A stretch of DNA of 34,653 nucleotides from a virus: the IMG/VR virus record IMGVR_UViG_3300032223_001401, positions 1 to 34,653 of that record. One strand, given 5' to 3'. How positions within the stretch are numbered: the first letter of the stretch is position 1; every line of letters begins with the position of its first letter. Below the pieces are notes generated by a model. The model had not been told where the DNA came from and ran no database searches. It saw nothing but the letters and a program-made list of their open reading frames with translations. The position numbers and the translations under genes were made by a program. Below, piece by piece: positions 8,218-15,547 of this stretch.

Positions 8218-9824
8218 TGTCTGAAGAAAATGAATATATAGTTCGTGCCTCAATGGATGATTTTCCACAGGAATCTGATGTATTTAAAGAACAAGATCCT
8301 TTTAATAAAACCTGGGATGAGTTAAAAAATTTAAGTGGTTTAGATAATAATTTTAAACGTCGTGCTTCAAGAATTGCCAAAGGTGAAGCAACCCCTCAAT
8401 ATATGTCTAGTGCTCTAGCAGTAAGAAGCGGTAAAGATGGAGCACAGTCTAAAGAAATTAACCCAGGAACAATTTATAGAAATGGTTATGGTTTATTTGA
8501 TGTTATCACACCGCCTTGGAATCTTTATGAGTTAGCAAGTTTTTATGACACTTCTTTTGCTAACCATGCTGCAATTGATGCTAAAGTTGAAAACATTGTT
8601 GGTTTGGGCTATGACTTTGAAATATCTCCAAGAACAATGTTAAAAATAGAAGCAGCCCAACCTAAAACTGCACAAAATGCTCGTAAAAGAATTGAACGTG
8701 CCAAGATCGAAATAACTGATTGGCTTGAAAGTTTAAACAATGAAGATTCTTTTACAACTATTATGGAAAAAATTTATACAGATGTTCAAGCAACTGGTAA
8801 TGGATATTTAGAAGTTGGTAGAACGGTCAAAGGTCAAATTGGATATATTGGGCATATACCTTCAGTAACAATGAGAGTTCGTAGACTTCGTGATGGTTTT
8901 GTTCAAGTCATCGGAAACAAGGTTGTTTATTTTAGAAACTTTGGTGCAACAAATCCAAATCCAGTAACCGCTGACACACGTCCAAATGAAATTATTCATT
9001 TTAGAGAATATTCACCACTTAATACTTTTTATGGTGTTCCAGATATTATTTCTGCAATTACTGCTTTGCAAGGTGACATGTTAGCATCACAATACAATAT
9101 TGATTATTTTAGCAATAAGGCTGTTCCAAGATATGTAGTTACTCTTAAAGGAGCAAAACTTTCTGGAGAAGCAGAAGATAAAATGTTTAGATTTTTGCAA
9201 ACTGGAATGAAAGGACAAAATCATAGAACTCTTTATATTCCACTTCCAGGAGATTCAGACACTAATAAAGTTGAATTTAAAATGGAACCAATTGAAAATG
9301 GAGTTCAAGAAGGTTCTTTTGAAAAATATCGCAAACAAAACCGTGATGATATTTTAGTAGCACACCAGGTTCCACTTTCAAAACTTGGAGGATCAGATTC
9401 GTCCGCAATCGCTGCAGCACTTGCACAAGATAGAACATTTAAAGAGCAGGTTGCACGTCCAGCACAAAGAGAACTTGAAAAGCCAATCAATAAAATTATT
9501 CGTGAACAAACAGATATTTTGCAATTTAAGTTTAACGAACTCACATTGACAGATGAAATTGCTCAATCACAAATTCTTGAAAGATATGTAAAGAATCAAA
9601 TTATGGTTCCAAATGAAGCAAGAACAGTTCTTGGAATGCCACAAAGAGATGGTGGAGATCAACCACTAGAACTTAAACCACAGCAATCTGCTGATGCAAG
9701 TACTAACAGGGCAAGAGATGGACAAAGAGCAAATAATCAATCAGATGGACCCGCAACGACTACTGGAAGAAATCCAAAGGGCGAAGGTAGAAAGTCTGAT
9801 GAACTGCCTGAATTGTCCGAATAG
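8217..9824 (+). CDS. Portal protein
   Basis: This 535-residue protein forms the dodecameric portal ring at the capsid vertex, through which DNA is packaged and to which the tail attaches. Recognisable HK97/PBSX-type features are YGLFDVITPPWNLYELASFY at the start of the core, ATGNGYLEVGRTVKGQIGYI (about residues 192-211), the clip/stem stretch PNEIIHFREYSPLNTFYGVP, then ITALQGDMLASQYNIDYFSN, KYRKQNRDDILVAHQVPLSK, and SDSSAIAAALAQDRTFKEQV with the C-terminal helix QSQILERYVKNQIMVPNEAR. The last about 55 residues are polar and probably disordered. It overlaps the upstream small gene by one base and is followed by protease/scaffold and capsid genes, as expected. No large terminase is seen beside it. 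Confidence 0.92.
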   Translation: MSEENEYIVRASMDDFPQESDVFKEQDPFNKTWDELKNLSGLDNNFKRRASRIAKGEATPQYMSSALAVRSGKDGAQSKEINPGTIYRNGYGLFDVITPPWNLYELASFYDTSFANHAAIDAKVENIVGLGYDFEISPRTMLKIEAAQPKTAQNARKRIERAKIEITDWLESLNNEDSFTTIMEKIYTDVQATGNGYLEVGRTVKGQIGYIGHIPSVTMRVRRLRDGFVQVIGNKVVYFRNFGATNPNPVTADTRPNEIIHFREYSPLNTFYGVPDIISAITALQGDMLASQYNIDYFSNKAVPRYVVTLKGAKLSGEAEDKMFRFLQTGMKGQNHRTLYIPLPGDSDTNKVEFKMEPIENGVQEGSFEKYRKQNRDDILVAHQVPLSKLGGSDSSAIAAALAQDRTFKEQVARPAQRELEKPINKIIREQTDILQFKFNELTLTDEIAQSQILERYVKNQIMVPNEARTVLGMPQRDGGDQPLELKPQQSADASTNRARDGQRANNQSDGPATTTGRNPKGEGRKSDELPELSE

Positions 9825-9847
9825 TAAGATATTGTTAAAAAAGGGTT

Positions 9848-9853
9848 TATAAT
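9848..9853 (+). promoter_or_regulatory. Start-proximal -10 box (TATAAT)
   Basis: A perfect TATAAT ends three bases before ATG 9857 and six bases before the following in-frame GTG 9860. No Shine-Dalgarno lies in the 32-base gap; GGG at 9843-9845 is the only purine run. Six bases is the usual distance from a -10 box to the transcription start, so a leaderless GTG-start mRNA is possible. A -35 element is not convincing; TTGTTA at 9832 is too close. Confidence 0.5.
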
Positions 9854-9856
9854 ATA

Positions 9857-11179
9857 ATGGTGAGCAATATAACTAAAGCCCATTGGAATTCCGATGGCGA
9901 TAATCTTCGTCTTTCTATGCCTTTTGCAAAAGTTGACAAAGAGCGACGTATTGTTTCAGGTTTTGCATCCCTTGATAATATTGATAAGCAAGATGACATT
10001 GTAACAACAGAAGCATCAATGGATGCGTTTGCAAGATTCCGTGGAAACATTCGTGAAATGCATCAGCCACTTGCAGTAGGTAAGATGGTTTCATTTAAAG
10101 AAGATAAATATTTTGATCCAGAGTCCAAGAAATTTTACTCTGGTGTTTTTGTATCTGCATATGTTTCAAAGGGTGCACAAGATACATGGGAAAAGGTTCT
10201 TGACGGAACACTGACTGGTTTTTCAATTGGCGGAAGAATGAATAAATGGGATGACGCTTATGATGAAAAATCAGATAAAGCAATTAGAGTTATTAAGCAA
10301 TATGATCTTGTTGAGTTGAGTCTTGTAGATTCCCCAGCAAATCAATTTGCAAATATTGTTTCAGTAGAAAAAGTAGATGGCGTTAATATTATAAAAGCAG
10401 ATGAGACTATTCTTGAAAATGTTTTTTATGATAAAGAAGCAGGTCTAGTTTTGGTTTCTGAAAACGAGTCTGAAGTAAATCCGCTCACAGGTTTACAGAT
10501 GGAAAATATTGGTTTCGTTGAAAAAACGGATAATGAAAAAACAAATATGATAAAGTTCTTAGTTGATAGTGCTAAAGGCATTAATACTTCTAAGATTAAC
10601 AAGGAGGCAAATCCTATGAAAGAAACAACAAATGAAGTAGTAGAAGAAATCGTTGAGAAGTCTAATGCTACAGTTGTAGAACCACAGGTCGCAACCGAGG
10701 CTATTGTCGAAGAATCAACAGATGCTGAAAAGGCTATGAAGCCAGAAGCAGATGAAGAAGAATCAGCAGCAGAAGCAGCATCAGAAACTCAAGCAGATGA
10801 AGATGCAGAAGCAGCAAAAGACAAAGCAAAGAAGTCAGATGAAATTGTTGCAGCAGTTGCAACAATCAATGACAATCTTACAACAGCCTTTAGCGATCTA
10901 TTATCAACAGTAAAATCTTTGCAGGCAGAAGTAGAACTTCTTAAGTCTACCAAGGTTGATGTTGATGCAGTACGGTCTTCATTCGAAGAAGTTGCAAAAG
11001 ATATTGCAGCAGCAAAAGGTGAAGTAAATGAATTTGGTAAGCGTGTAGACGCAGTAGAAGCAGATACGGCTTTCCGAAAGTCTGGTGATCTCGGAGAGAT
11101 TATCCAGGATCAACCTGAAATGGTTGAAAAATCCCTATGGGGCGGACGTTTCCTCAAAACAGCCGATCTATTTATTTAG
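9857..11179 (+). CDS. HK97-type prohead protease fused to scaffold domain
   Basis: This 440-residue protein matures the capsid. Residues 15-175 are a herpesvirus/HK97-type (U35-like) serine protease: RIVSGFASLDNIDKQDDIV, catalytic His69 in REMHQP, nucleophile Ser123 in TGFSIGG, and the strand YDLVELSLVDSPAN at 149-162. Residues about 254-440 are different: an acidic low-complexity stretch rich in E and A, then helices DEIVAAVATINDNLTTAFSD and VKSLQAEVELLKSTKVDVD, which look like a coiled-coil scaffold. Protease-scaffold fusion just before the capsid gene is a known arrangement. Translation starts at ATG 9857 or GTG 9860, both without a Shine-Dalgarno. An internal start at 10616 can produce the scaffold part alone. 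Confidence 0.88.
   Translation: MVSNITKAHWNSDGDNLRLSMPFAKVDKERRIVSGFASLDNIDKQDDIVTTEASMDAFARFRGNIREMHQPLAVGKMVSFKEDKYFDPESKKFYSGVFVSAYVSKGAQDTWEKVLDGTLTGFSIGGRMNKWDDAYDEKSDKAIRVIKQYDLVELSLVDSPANQFANIVSVEKVDGVNIIKADETILENVFYDKEAGLVLVSENESEVNPLTGLQMENIGFVEKTDNEKTNMIKFLVDSAKGINTSKINKEANPMKETTNEVVEEIVEKSNATVVEPQVATEAIVEESTDAEKAMKPEADEEESAAEAASETQADEDAEAAKDKAKKSDEIVAAVATINDNLTTAFSDLLSTVKSLQAEVELLKSTKVDVDAVRSSFEEVAKDIAAAKGEVNEFGKRVDAVEADTAFRKSGDLGEIIQDQPEMVEKSLWGGRFLKTADLFI
10601..10607 (+). promoter_or_regulatory. Internal Shine-Dalgarno for a nested scaffold
   Basis: AAGGAGG lies inside the protease-scaffold gene, eight bases before an in-frame ATG at 10616. It is among the best ribosome binding sites in the window, whereas the full-length start has none. 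The position falls just after the protease domain and just before the acidic, coiled-coil scaffold region. Confidence 0.75.
10616..11179 (+). CDS. Nested in-frame scaffold protein, internal start of the protease gene
   Basis: ATG 10616 is codon 254 of the protease-scaffold gene, in the same frame, preceded by AAGGAGG with an eight-base spacer. Translation from it yields a 187-residue protein beginning MKETTNEVVEEIVEKS. The product is acidic and alanine-rich in its first 70 residues, then helical with a likely coiled coil, and ends DQPEMVEKSLWGGRFLKTAD. Lambda makes its scaffold Nu3 in the same way from within protease gene C, so the arrangement has a precedent. The likely result is many scaffold molecules and few protease fusions per procapsid. 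The internal start is seen in the sequence; its use is inferred. Confidence 0.65.
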   Translation: MKETTNEVVEEIVEKSNATVVEPQVATEAIVEESTDAEKAMKPEADEEESAAEAASETQADEDAEAAKDKAKKSDEIVAAVATINDNLTTAFSDLLSTVKSLQAEVELLKSTKVDVDAVRSSFEEVAKDIAAAKGEVNEFGKRVDAVEADTAFRKSGDLGEIIQDQPEMVEKSLWGGRFLKTADLFI

Positions 11180-11203
11180 AAAATCACTTGGAGGTGAACA
11201 AAT

Positions 11204-12355
11204 ATGTCAGAAGAAATTAAGAAGAACCAACCAGGTACTACAGGTACAGGGCATGTGGGCGGAACAGCACCAGGACTCTATCAGGGTCAAGGCGCATTCG
11301 CTTCGGGTTCAGATGCAGCAAATAATATTCCAGGTAACTACCTAAACGGTGGAGTATTGGGAAACATCCCAGTAGCAAACCTAGGAGTAACAGACGGCCC
11401 TAACGCCGTAAATCCTTCAGGTGACGCTGGAAGCGGAATCCTTCGCCCTGAACAAGCACGTCAGTTTATTGACTACGTGTGGGATGCAACAATACTTGCT
11501 CAAGATGGACGTAGAGTCACAATGAGAGCAAACACAATGGAACTCGAGAAGGTAAATGTTGGAGAGCGTGTAATTCGTTCAGCAACACAAGCAATCGGAG
11601 ACTACACAAACGCAGGAGCAACCTTCTCAAAGGTTGAACTTACCACAAAGAAGATTCGTCTTGACTGGGAAGTAACTGCAGAAGCACTTGAAGATAATAT
11701 CGAAGGTGCAGCACTTGAAGATCATATCGTTCGTCTTATGACAAACGCATTCGGTAATGATATCGAAGATCTTGCAATTAATGGTGATGGATCAACAGGA
11801 GACTTTTTGTCAATCATGGACGGTTTCGTACATCGTGCGAAGAACGGTGATGCACATGAGTCTGTTGTAACTGTTACTAATGGAGGATGGACTCCAGAAG
11901 TTATGCAAAACATCATCCTTGCTATGCCACGTAAGTATCGTGCACTTAAGAACAACCTAAAGTTCTATGCAGGTACAGATGTGTTCCAAGGTATCGTTAA
12001 GAATAACGGTACACTTGCTGATGCAATCGCAGAAGCATTTGGATCACACGCAGGCGCTGCTGGCACACCAGCAATGCGTCAAAATTACCTTGACGGACAA
12101 GCACAGACATTCGGAGCAGCACGTACAACTCGTGTTCTCGGAATCGATGTTCAAGAAGTTCCTTACTACCCTGCAGGATATGTCGACTTGACATTCCCAC
12201 AGAACCGTGTATGGGGCTTCCAGCGTGACATCACTGTTAACCGTGAATATAAGCCAAAGAAGGACACAATTGAATACACAGTATTCGTCCGCTTTGGTAT
12301 TCAATGGGAAGAACAAGATGCAATCGCATACGCAGATGCTGCTGCAGATTCCTAA
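11204..12355 (+). CDS. Major capsid protein, HK97 fold
   Basis: This 383-residue protein is the shell subunit. The first about 80 residues are glycine/asparagine-rich (NQPGTTGTGHVGGTAPG) and may be removed or flexible. The core starts near GILRPEQARQFIDYVWD, followed by the long helix and loop ATFSKVELTTKKIRLDWEVT, then DHIVRLMTNAFGNDIEDLAI with NGDGSTGDFLSIMDGF, a typical HK97-fold spine helix and A-domain entry. It ends NREYKPKKDTIEYTVFVRFG. A strong Shine-Dalgarno, GGAGGTGA (11190-11197), sits six bases before the ATG. Codon use is markedly host-like (CGT arginine, AAC, GAC and ATC common), as expected for the most abundant virion protein. A stable hairpin follows the gene. Note that its location directly after the protease/scaffold supports the call as much as the fold pattern does. 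Confidence 0.92.
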   Translation: MSEEIKKNQPGTTGTGHVGGTAPGLYQGQGAFASGSDAANNIPGNYLNGGVLGNIPVANLGVTDGPNAVNPSGDAGSGILRPEQARQFIDYVWDATILAQDGRRVTMRANTMELEKVNVGERVIRSATQAIGDYTNAGATFSKVELTTKKIRLDWEVTAEALEDNIEGAALEDHIVRLMTNAFGNDIEDLAINGDGSTGDFLSIMDGFVHRAKNGDAHESVVTVTNGGWTPEVMQNIILAMPRKYRALKNNLKFYAGTDVFQGIVKNNGTLADAIAEAFGSHAGAAGTPAMRQNYLDGQAQTFGAARTTRVLGIDVQEVPYYPAGYVDLTFPQNRVWGFQRDITVNREYKPKKDTIEYTVFVRFGIQWEEQDAIAYADAAADS

Positions 12356-12376
12356 TCTGTAAACAGTAAAGATTTT

Positions 12377-12406
12377 GGGGAGTAGGAGTTAACGCTCCTG
12401 CTCCCC
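12377..12406 (+). terminator. Stable hairpin after the capsid gene, possible partial terminator
   Basis: GGGGAGTAGGAG (12377-12388) pairs with CTCCTGCTCCCC (12395-12406) over 12 bp with one G-U pair and a TTAACG loop, 21 bases after the capsid stop codon. The downstream tract (TTATCAATTTAATG) is only loosely T-rich, so termination may be incomplete. It could equally protect the 3' end of capsid mRNA. Confidence 0.65.
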
Positions 12407-12421
12407 TTATCAATTTAATGA

Positions 12422-12440
12422 TATAATACTATTAAGGAGG
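12422..12440 (+). promoter_or_regulatory. -10 box followed by Shine-Dalgarno
   Basis: TATAAT at 12422-12427 is followed by AAGGAGG at 12434-12440, seven bases before ATG 12448. Transcription about seven bases after the box would place the Shine-Dalgarno at the very 5' end of a 14-base leader. The -35 region falls within the preceding hairpin and shows no consensus. Placing a promoter directly behind a terminator restarts transcription for the connector genes. Confidence 0.45.
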
Positions 12441-12447
12441 AATTAAA

Positions 12448-12879
12448 ATGTTTAATAATTTACAAGAAGAACCAAAAACTGAAAATACAACAGAAGAAGT
12501 TAAGCCTTCAATTGTTGAAAATACAGTTGTGGAAGAAGCACCTAAAGCAGAAGAACCAGCAAAAGAAGAACCAGTAGTAGTTGGTACTGATTCATTTGCA
12601 CGTTCAACAGCAGAAAAACAAGAAGTTGGAGCCGTAGCAGACGGAGCAATCGGAGTTGCTACTGCTAAGCCAGCACCAGTAAAGAAGGCTGCTGCACCTA
12701 AAAAGGCAGAAGTTGAAAAGGTTGCAATTCATTCTACAAAAAATGTTACATGGTCTGGAGTAGGTAAGGTATATATTGGGCACAACCTAGTAACGCCTGC
12801 TGAAGCAGAAAAGTGGCTTACAAGATCACATATTCGCACAGCAACACCAGAAGAAGTTGCAAAGGAATTTGGCAAGTAA
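12448..12879 (+). CDS. Low-complexity virion-associated protein of unknown function
   Basis: This 143-residue protein has three zones. Residues 1-45 are acidic and rich in E, P and V (EEAPKAEEPAKEEPVVVG). Residues about 70-92 are an alanine/proline/lysine linker (KPAPVKKAAAPKKAEVEK). The C-terminal 45 residues look folded (VTWSGVGKVYIGHNLVTPAE, then EKWLTRSHIRTATPEEVAKE). Its own -10 box and strong Shine-Dalgarno suggest good expression. Its place between capsid and adaptor suggests a decoration, head-fibre or head-completion protein, but nothing in the sequence proves this. Confidence 0.75.
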   Translation: MFNNLQEEPKTENTTEEVKPSIVENTVVEEAPKAEEPAKEEPVVVGTDSFARSTAEKQEVGAVADGAIGVATAKPAPVKKAAAPKKAEVEKVAIHSTKNVTWSGVGKVYIGHNLVTPAEAEKWLTRSHIRTATPEEVAKEFGK

Positions 12880-12882
12880 GCA

Positions 12883-13794
12883 ATGGAAGTATTGAGAGTT
12901 CCACCTTATCCTTTAACAACTAAATGGACCTTACCCATACCAAATTATGAGTATATTGTCTATGTTGAGGATTTGGTGGACCACTCAGTAGAAGAAACAA
13001 ATATATTTTCTGATTCAAATGGAATTTTAACTTATGAAATTCCTTTGGCAAAAGTACAATATGATAGAAAGTTTTTTATTAAATTTTACGATACAGAACA
13101 TGTGAATACTCTATATGAAGAAAATCTTGATATTGTAAGGCCATATGTAAATCCAACAAAACTTGGAACAACAGCATCTGAGATTGAACAATATAAACAA
13201 CTTGAAATGATAGCAAGATCTATAATTGATACCATTATTGTTGATGGATTTTATAACTCCAAGCATATTGTACAACGCAATGGTGATGGATCAGATTATT
13301 TTGCAATATGGGAAGATATAAATAAAGTACTTAAAGTTTATGAAAATAATGAGTTAGTTTACGATGTTGATCAACCAGGACTTACCCCCTTTGAATTCAA
13401 AGTGACTTTTGATAACTCTGCAGTTGAAAGAGTGATTAATGAAAGATATAATAGAGAAGAGCAAGGTGCACAACAATATCCAAGATCTTATGGTGACCTT
13501 GGTTATGTTTCTGGTGTAAATTCTGTTGGATTTCCCAAAGGTTGGGATTATACATTTGTTTTAGATATTGGTTATAGAGCAATTCCGCCAGATGTTGAAT
13601 ATGCAACCCAATTATTAATTGAAGATCTTAAATGTGGAAAGTTAGATTATTACACAAGATATGTATCTTCATATAATTCAGATCAATTTAAAATTCAGTT
13701 CGATAAAAAATTATTTGAAGGAACTGGCAATATGATTGTTGATAAGATTTTAAATAAATATACGATAACAATCGCTAAGCCAGGATTAATCTAA
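12883..13794 (+). CDS. Head-to-tail adaptor (connector)
   Basis: This 303-residue protein begins with about 90 residues of beta-rich sequence (VPPYPLTTKWTLPIPNYEYI) and then carries a helical block typical of HK97 gp6/SPP1 gp15-type adaptors: TKLGTTASEIEQYKQLEMIA, SIIDTIIVDGFYNSKHIVQR and, near the end, RAIPPDVEYATQLLIEDLKC. Adaptors form a ring under the portal and start the connector. Its position, second after the capsid gene and before head closure, agrees. The start is three bases after the preceding stop, with AAAGGA about 18 bases upstream as the only Shine-Dalgarno-like run, so translation may depend on coupling. The end overlaps the next gene (TAATG). Confidence 0.72.
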   Translation: MEVLRVPPYPLTTKWTLPIPNYEYIVYVEDLVDHSVEETNIFSDSNGILTYEIPLAKVQYDRKFFIKFYDTEHVNTLYEENLDIVRPYVNPTKLGTTASEIEQYKQLEMIARSIIDTIIVDGFYNSKHIVQRNGDGSDYFAIWEDINKVLKVYENNELVYDVDQPGLTPFEFKVTFDNSAVERVINERYNREEQGAQQYPRSYGDLGYVSGVNSVGFPKGWDYTFVLDIGYRAIPPDVEYATQLLIEDLKCGKLDYYTRYVSSYNSDQFKIQFDKKLFEGTGNMIVDKILNKYTITIAKPGLI

Positions 13795-14243
13795 TGCAGT
13801 GCGAGGGAAAAGATTTTATGTTCCCTATGCAAGTAGATGTTTATTATCCACTTGTACAGCAAGGTGCTTACGGTGATATTCAAAAACAATGGATGATTAA
13901 TAAAACTGTTGCTTGCCATTTTACTACTGCTGGCTTAAAAGCAAAACAAGAGTCACAGCCAAATACAGTTAACATTACAAATGATACATTGTTAATCGGA
14001 AGAGTAAAATTTGATGTAAGAATTTCAGATAAAGATAATCAAACATCTATGACAAATGTTATTTTAACTAATATTCAAGATAGGCAATGCAATGTGGTTT
14101 ATTTGGAGACATCTGGACCAAGAGCAGGAAAACCCACATTATTTGAAGTTGCATCGCAAGAACCTCTTGTTGGACCTTTTGGATCTATTGAATACTATAA
14201 ACTTGTTTTACGTAGATCAGAAAATCAGGCGGTAGATATATGA
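13794..14243 (+). CDS. Head closure protein
   Basis: This 149-residue, mostly beta protein has the pattern FPMQVDVYYPLVQQGAYGDI, then QKQWMINKTVACHFT, and ends FGSIEYYKLVLRR. This agrees with the small beta-barrel head-closure/stopper proteins (SPP1 gp16 or HK97 gp7-like) that plug the connector after packaging. Placement between adaptor and neck protein is the strongest argument. It overlaps the adaptor stop by one base and shares ATGA with the next gene. An alternative start at the internal Met9 (FMFPM) would remove only the first eight residues. Confidence 0.65.
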   Translation: MQCEGKDFMFPMQVDVYYPLVQQGAYGDIQKQWMINKTVACHFTTAGLKAKQESQPNTVNITNDTLLIGRVKFDVRISDKDNQTSMTNVILTNIQDRQCNVVYLETSGPRAGKPTLFEVASQEPLVGPFGSIEYYKLVLRRSENQAVDI

Positions 14244-14914
14244 CAAATGTTAAGTTTGATTCAAAACAATTTGCTCAAGAAATGAATAATATAGTGGAGT
14301 ATTCTATGGGATTTTTAGATGGCATACAATTAGGTAAAAACGAATTTTTACATAATGTTGGCGGATCAGTTATTGATACTATGAAAAACTATATTGATGC
14401 AAGCGCAAGAGTAAACCCACAAATTTTACATCACGTATATGAGTGGTCTAGGGTTGGGTTTCCAGATTCAAGATTATATGATATTCACTATACTGTTAGT
14501 AACTTAGGTTTATCTTTTAAATCAACATTTTCTCAATCACGTTCTATAAAAAGTGGTTCAAAAGTTCCTTTTTATAATAAAGCAAGAATTATGGAAGAAG
14601 GAATACCAGTTACTATTAAACCAGTAAAATCAGATGTTCTTGTATTTGATATAAATGGTGAAACAATATTTACAAAAAACTCAGTTACGGTTGAAAATCC
14701 AGGTGGAAATACAAGAGGTCAATTTGAAAAAGTTTTTGATGAGTTTTTTTCCAGATATTTTACTCAAGCATTTTTAAAAGCAAGTGGTGTAGCACAACAA
14801 CTTGAAAATCCAACAGTATATAAAAGTAATATGGCTTCTGGTAAAATTGCTGGTAAATCAAAAGGTATTGAAACAGGATACAAATGGATAACAAATATTA
14901 AGGTGGTTGCATAA
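14240..14914 (+). CDS. Neck / HK97 gp10-like tail-joining protein
   Basis: This 224-residue protein starts at ATGA, overlapping the head closure gene by four bases. It has an N-terminal helix (SKQFAQEMNNIVEYSMGFLD), the segment ILHHVYEWSRVGFPDSRLYD near residues 80-100, and a C-terminal helix (GQFEKVFDEFFSRYFTQAFL). Helix-rich proteins of this size with this central motif lie between head closure and tail terminator in many actinobacterial siphoviruses and are annotated as neck or minor tail-joining proteins. The assignment depends partly on gene order. AT-rich, ending in TAATG. Confidence 0.6.
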   Translation: MTNVKFDSKQFAQEMNNIVEYSMGFLDGIQLGKNEFLHNVGGSVIDTMKNYIDASARVNPQILHHVYEWSRVGFPDSRLYDIHYTVSNLGLSFKSTFSQSRSIKSGSKVPFYNKARIMEEGIPVTIKPVKSDVLVFDINGETIFTKNSVTVENPGGNTRGQFEKVFDEFFSRYFTQAFLKASGVAQQLENPTVYKSNMASGKIAGKSKGIETGYKWITNIKVVA

Positions 14915-15471
14915 TGGATACTCCAAAATATCAATACCCTCCAGTGTTTATTAATAACTATTTGCAGCAAAAATTAGGAGTTGCTGGTTTTGGTGCTGTT
15001 CCAATGTTTCCAACCGCTCCTACAGATATTCTTGCTGTAACTGAAAATTTTTCAATTAACGATTTAACAGCAGATACTGGAAATAATAAATTTTCTTTTC
15101 AAGGTCAAGCAGCAATTTTTGATAGAATAATGAGAATGCGTAGAACTCCATTTCCTCACATTAAAGCAGAAGAGTTAATGTATTACTTTTTTGCTTTGAC
15201 AGATACTGCAGCACAAAATGTTATAAAAATGACACAACATGCACAATATTGGCTTGATCGTGAAGATGAATCTGCAGAAGAGTTGAATGAATGGATTAAA
15301 TCTCAACTTAATTCTGATGGAAAGTATGAATATCTTGGAGAAATTTTTGAACCTGTATATTTTCATAGAATTAGGGTCTATCAAATTCAAGAAACCAGGG
15401 ATGTAATCAGTTTTGGTACAGCAAGAACTTATGCTGGTAATAAGATGATTATTGATTATGAGTGGCATTAA
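14914..15471 (+). CDS. Tail terminator protein
   Basis: This 185-residue protein precedes the tail tube gene, as tail terminators do. It starts PKYQYPPVFINNYLQQKLGV and includes TADTGNNKFSFQGQAAIFDR, RRTPFPHIKAEELMYYFFAL and RDVISFGTARTYAGNKMIID. The terminator ring caps the finished tube and joins it to the neck. AAGGTGG lies upstream of its TAATG start. The closing YAGNKMIIDYEWH strand and the order adaptor - closure - neck - terminator - tube support the call; the domain itself is divergent. Confidence 0.6.
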   Translation: MDTPKYQYPPVFINNYLQQKLGVAGFGAVPMFPTAPTDILAVTENFSINDLTADTGNNKFSFQGQAAIFDRIMRMRRTPFPHIKAEELMYYFFALTDTAAQNVIKMTQHAQYWLDREDESAEELNEWIKSQLNSDGKYEYLGEIFEPVYFHRIRVYQIQETRDVISFGTARTYAGNKMIIDYEWH

Positions 15472-15496
15472 TAATCTTAATAAAGGCTGTTATAAT
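15468..15496 (+). promoter_or_regulatory. Putative promoter of the tail tube gene
   Basis: TTAATA (15468-15473), 17 bases, then a perfect TATAAT (15491-15496). Transcription would begin near 15503 and give a 45-base leader ending in the Shine-Dalgarno AGAGGTGG (15535-15542). This supports separate, strong expression of the tube protein. Confidence 0.6.
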
Positions 15497-15524
15497 TAAT
15501 ACTGAGGAAACAAACGCCTTTATT
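15479..15524 (+). repeat. Inverted repeat flanking the tail tube -10 box
   Basis: AATAAAGGC at 15479-15487 is a perfect inverted match to GCCTTTATT at 15516-15524, 28 bases apart. The left arm lies between the -35 and -10 elements, the right arm about 14-22 bases after the predicted start site. It looks like a two-site operator, or a long-loop hairpin formed only in read-through RNA from the upstream connector operon. Confidence 0.5.
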
Positions 15525-15547
15525 CTATAGAAAAAGAGGTGGAACAA

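Noticed and set aside
11085-11345. Plus-strand open frame over the protease/capsid border
   Set aside because: It overlaps two confident genes in another frame and has no ribosome binding site or recognisable domain.
15539-15547. GTG at 15539 as start of the tail tube gene
   Set aside because: The GTG is part of the Shine-Dalgarno AGAGGTGG that serves ATG 15548.
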